Shown: positions 33,268 to 34,565 of the stretch, in pieces
Position numbering within the stretch: position 1 is the stretch's first letter
Layout: each line of letters begins with the position of its first letter
Source: Actinomycetes bacterium
GTDB lineage: Bacteria; Actinomycetota; Acidimicrobiia; Acidimicrobiales; Palsa-688
Length of the DNA stretch: 34,565 bases
Assembly (NCBI GenBank): GCA_021838445.1
Contig: JAKCDU010000041.1
Span: 1 to 34,565, forward strand
Direction of reading: 5' to 3'
Translations under genes and position numbers: made by a program
The notes under the pieces: model-generated
Databases searched by the model: none
The model's input: only the letters and a program-made list of their open reading frames with translations
Told to the model about the DNA's origin: nothing

Positions 33268-34122
33268 GTGATCACCGACGTGGCCGGCGTCCGGGTCGGT
33301 CACTGGACCGACCCGGAGGCTCGCACAGGGTGCACCGTGGTGCTCCTCCCGGCGGCCACGGTGGCCTCCGGTGAGGTCCGTGGTGGCGCACCGGGTAGCC
33401 GGGAGTGGGCGCTGCTCGATCCCCGCCGCAGCGTCGACCGGGTCAACGCGGTGGTCCTGACCGGCGGCTCGGCGTTCGGGCTGGCGGCCTGCGACGGGGT
33501 GGTCCGCTGGTGCGAGGAGCGGGGTATCGGCTGGCCCACGGCAGCCGGCCCCGTGCCCATCGTGGTGGGCCTGGTCATCTTCGATCTGGGCGTCGGCGAC
33601 CCCACCGTCCGGCCCGGCCCGGCCGAAGGCTACGCGGCCTGCGTCGCCGCGGCCGACCGGGGCGTGCCGCTACAGGGGTTGGTGGGCGCCGGGGCCGGGG
33701 CGACGGTCGGCAAGTGGCGGGCGGGGGGCCCAGCCCGTCCCGGGGGCATCGGCTCGGCCACGCTGACCGCGGAGGGTGCGACCGTTTCCGCCCTGGTCGT
33801 GGTCAACGCCGTCGGTGACCTGATCGGGTCGCCGGGCGAACCCCCGCGGCTTTTAGACCTCACCGGCGCGGTGCTGCCGTCAGGAGAGGCGACGACCATC
33901 GGCATCTTGGTGACCGACGCCCGGCTCGACAAGCTCCAGTGCCGGTTGGCCGCCGAGTCGGCCCACGACGGCCTGGCCCGGGTCCTGGACCCGGTTCACA
34001 CCGCGGCCGACGGGGACGCCTTCGTGGTGGCCGCCACCGGAGCCGTCGAGGTCGCTCCCCACACCGTACGGAGCCTGGCCGCGCACGCCGTCCACCGCGC
34101 CGTGATCGACGCCATCGGTTGA
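33268..34122 (+). CDS. P1-family peptidase (DmpA/NylC-like N-terminal nucleophile hydrolase)
   Basis: 284 residues from the GTG at 33268. It opens with ITDVAGVRVGHWTDPEARTG, the near-universal start of this family, followed by VVLTGGSAFGLAACDGV, GAGAGATVGKWRAGG and TVSALVVVNAVGDLIG. Members cut themselves into two chains before a Ser/Thr that becomes the nucleophile, and hydrolyse aminopeptide or amide bonds. The likely site here is ATTIGILVTDA (Thr209), where many homologues have Asn rather than Ala before the Thr. No signal peptide is seen. It is the last gene of the glmS-alr run. Its physiological substrate is unknown. Confidence 0.9.
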   Translation: MITDVAGVRVGHWTDPEARTGCTVVLLPAATVASGEVRGGAPGSREWALLDPRRSVDRVNAVVLTGGSAFGLAACDGVVRWCEERGIGWPTAAGPVPIVVGLVIFDLGVGDPTVRPGPAEGYAACVAAADRGVPLQGLVGAGAGATVGKWRAGGPARPGGIGSATLTAEGATVSALVVVNAVGDLIGSPGEPPRLLDLTGAVLPSGEATTIGILVTDARLDKLQCRLAAESAHDGLARVLDPVHTAADGDAFVVAATGAVEVAPHTVRSLAAHAVHRAVIDAIG

Positions 34123-34123
34123 G

Positions 34124-34155
34124 CCCGCCCGCCACCCCGGGGCGACCCGGGCGGG
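34124..34155. terminator. Hairpin between the convergent P1 peptidase and RDD genes
   Basis: CCCGCCCG (34124-34131) pairs with CGGGCGGG (34148-34155); the 16-base loop contains CCCCGGGG, which can pair with itself. It lies two bases after the peptidase stop and 24 bases beyond the RDD stop, so it may serve both genes. No T-run is seen. Confidence 0.5.
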
Positions 34156-34179
34156 TCCGGCCCTTTCAGGCGCCGGTTG

Positions 34180-34563
34180 TCACCTGGTGCGGACCACCAG
34201 AGTGCCGGCCATCTTGTCGTGGAGGGTCTGGTTCTGGCGGTCCCAGAGTGGCCACAGGATGTCGAGCAGCCCGGGGATGAAGAAGAGCAGGATCAGGATG
34301 GTCTCCGACAGCCAGCGGACCACGGCCTTGCCGGCGGTGACCGGCCCCCCGGTATTGGCGTCGATGACCCGGGTCCCGACCGCCATGTTGCCGACGGTCT
34401 GGCCTCGCCGGCTGATCATCAGGGTCAGGTACAAGACGTTGAGTACCAGCACCAGGACGGTGCCGGGGCCCCGGCCCCCGATCAGGTCGAGGATCAGGTC
34501 GGGGACGAGCAGGACGAGGTTGTCGACGAGGGTGGCTCCGGCCCGCTGCCACCATCCGGTCGC
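34180..34563 (-). CDS. RDD-family membrane protein, C-terminal part (partial at window edge)
   Basis: 127 residues are visible, and the frame is open to the window edge, so the N-terminus is missing. The visible start is GWWQRAGATLVDNLVLLVPD, with the Arg and Asp of the RDD domain in the first membrane helix. A second helix follows (VLVLVLNVLYLTLM), then RGQTVGNMAVGTRVIDANTG and a third helix (ETILILLFFIPGLLDILWPL). It ends DRQNQTLHDKMAGTLVVRTR, typical of the family. RDD proteins are small membrane proteins of mostly unknown function, sometimes linked to ion exchange. A GTG at 34452 would give a shorter product lacking the RDD motif, so it is not the likely start. Confidence 0.85.
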   Translation of the reverse strand, partial: ATGWWQRAGATLVDNLVLLVPDLILDLIGGRGPGTVLVLVLNVLYLTLMISRRGQTVGNMAVGTRVIDANTGGPVTAGKAVVRWLSETILILLFFIPGLLDILWPLWDRQNQTLHDKMAGTLVVRTR

Positions 34564-34565
34564 CA

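Noticed and set aside
1-34565. CRISPR array, prophage, integrase, tRNA or rRNA genes
   Set aside because: Looked for repeated spaced units, integrase motifs and tRNA-like T-loop sequences while reading both strands; none was convincing.

Overview
The window is a GC-rich, gene-dense stretch of bacterial chromosome. It contains an actinobacterial-type respiratory gene set (ctaE-qcrCAB, a small CtaF subunit, a three-helix Rieske protein, diheme QcrC), GTG/TTG starts, many 4-base ATGA/GTGA gene overlaps, and the order glmM-glmS-acpS-nnr-alr. This points to an actinomycete. A deep lineage such as Acidimicrobiia is my best guess, but it is inferred and not proven. No tRNA, rRNA, CRISPR array, integrase or intact insertion sequence was seen.

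Layout. (1) 1-4793 is catabolic: the end of an aldehyde dehydrogenase, a translationally coupled MaoC-type dehydratase and acyl-CoA synthetase on the minus strand, and a divergent D-aminoacylase-type amidohydrolase. (2) 4901-9500 is the end of the spc/alpha ribosomal cluster: map, then rpmJ-rpsM-rpsK-rpsD-rpoA-rplQ-truA. infA is absent from its usual place between map and rpmJ, and adk/secY are absent upstream. (3) 9514-20001 is a respiratory block sitting between truA and rplM. It has ilvA coupled to ctaG (minus), ctaE-qcrC-qcrA-qcrB (plus), a 1.1 kb decayed spacer, and ctaC-ctaD-ctaF (minus). Together these encode the bc1-aa3 supercomplex and a Cu-assembly factor. (4) 20367-22787 is rplM-rpsI-glmM. 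(5) 22764-26659 is an MFS drug exporter with its TetR regulator, divergent from a KstD-like flavoprotein. (6) 26704-34122 is a cell-envelope/cofactor operon: an unusually large GlmS-like protein, acpS, nnr, alr and a P1-family peptidase. The window ends in a partial RDD membrane protein.

Functional links. glmM and the GlmS-like protein would supply UDP-GlcNAc precursors, and alr supplies D-alanine, so these serve peptidoglycan. acpS activates acyl carrier protein, and nnr repairs damaged NAD(P)H. The r-protein and RNA polymerase alpha genes are driven by promoters that look alike: in both, an 18-bp spacer is followed, exactly 13 bases after the -10, by a GGCGCG hairpin.

Most unusual items: the 1135-residue GlmS-like protein, with an inserted N-terminal segment of about 145 residues and a C-terminal extension of about 200 residues; the matched leader hairpins of two ribosomal operons; the missing infA; a probable CTG start for truA; and a spacer holding two broken acetyltransferase genes next to a 33-base-arm inverted repeat.
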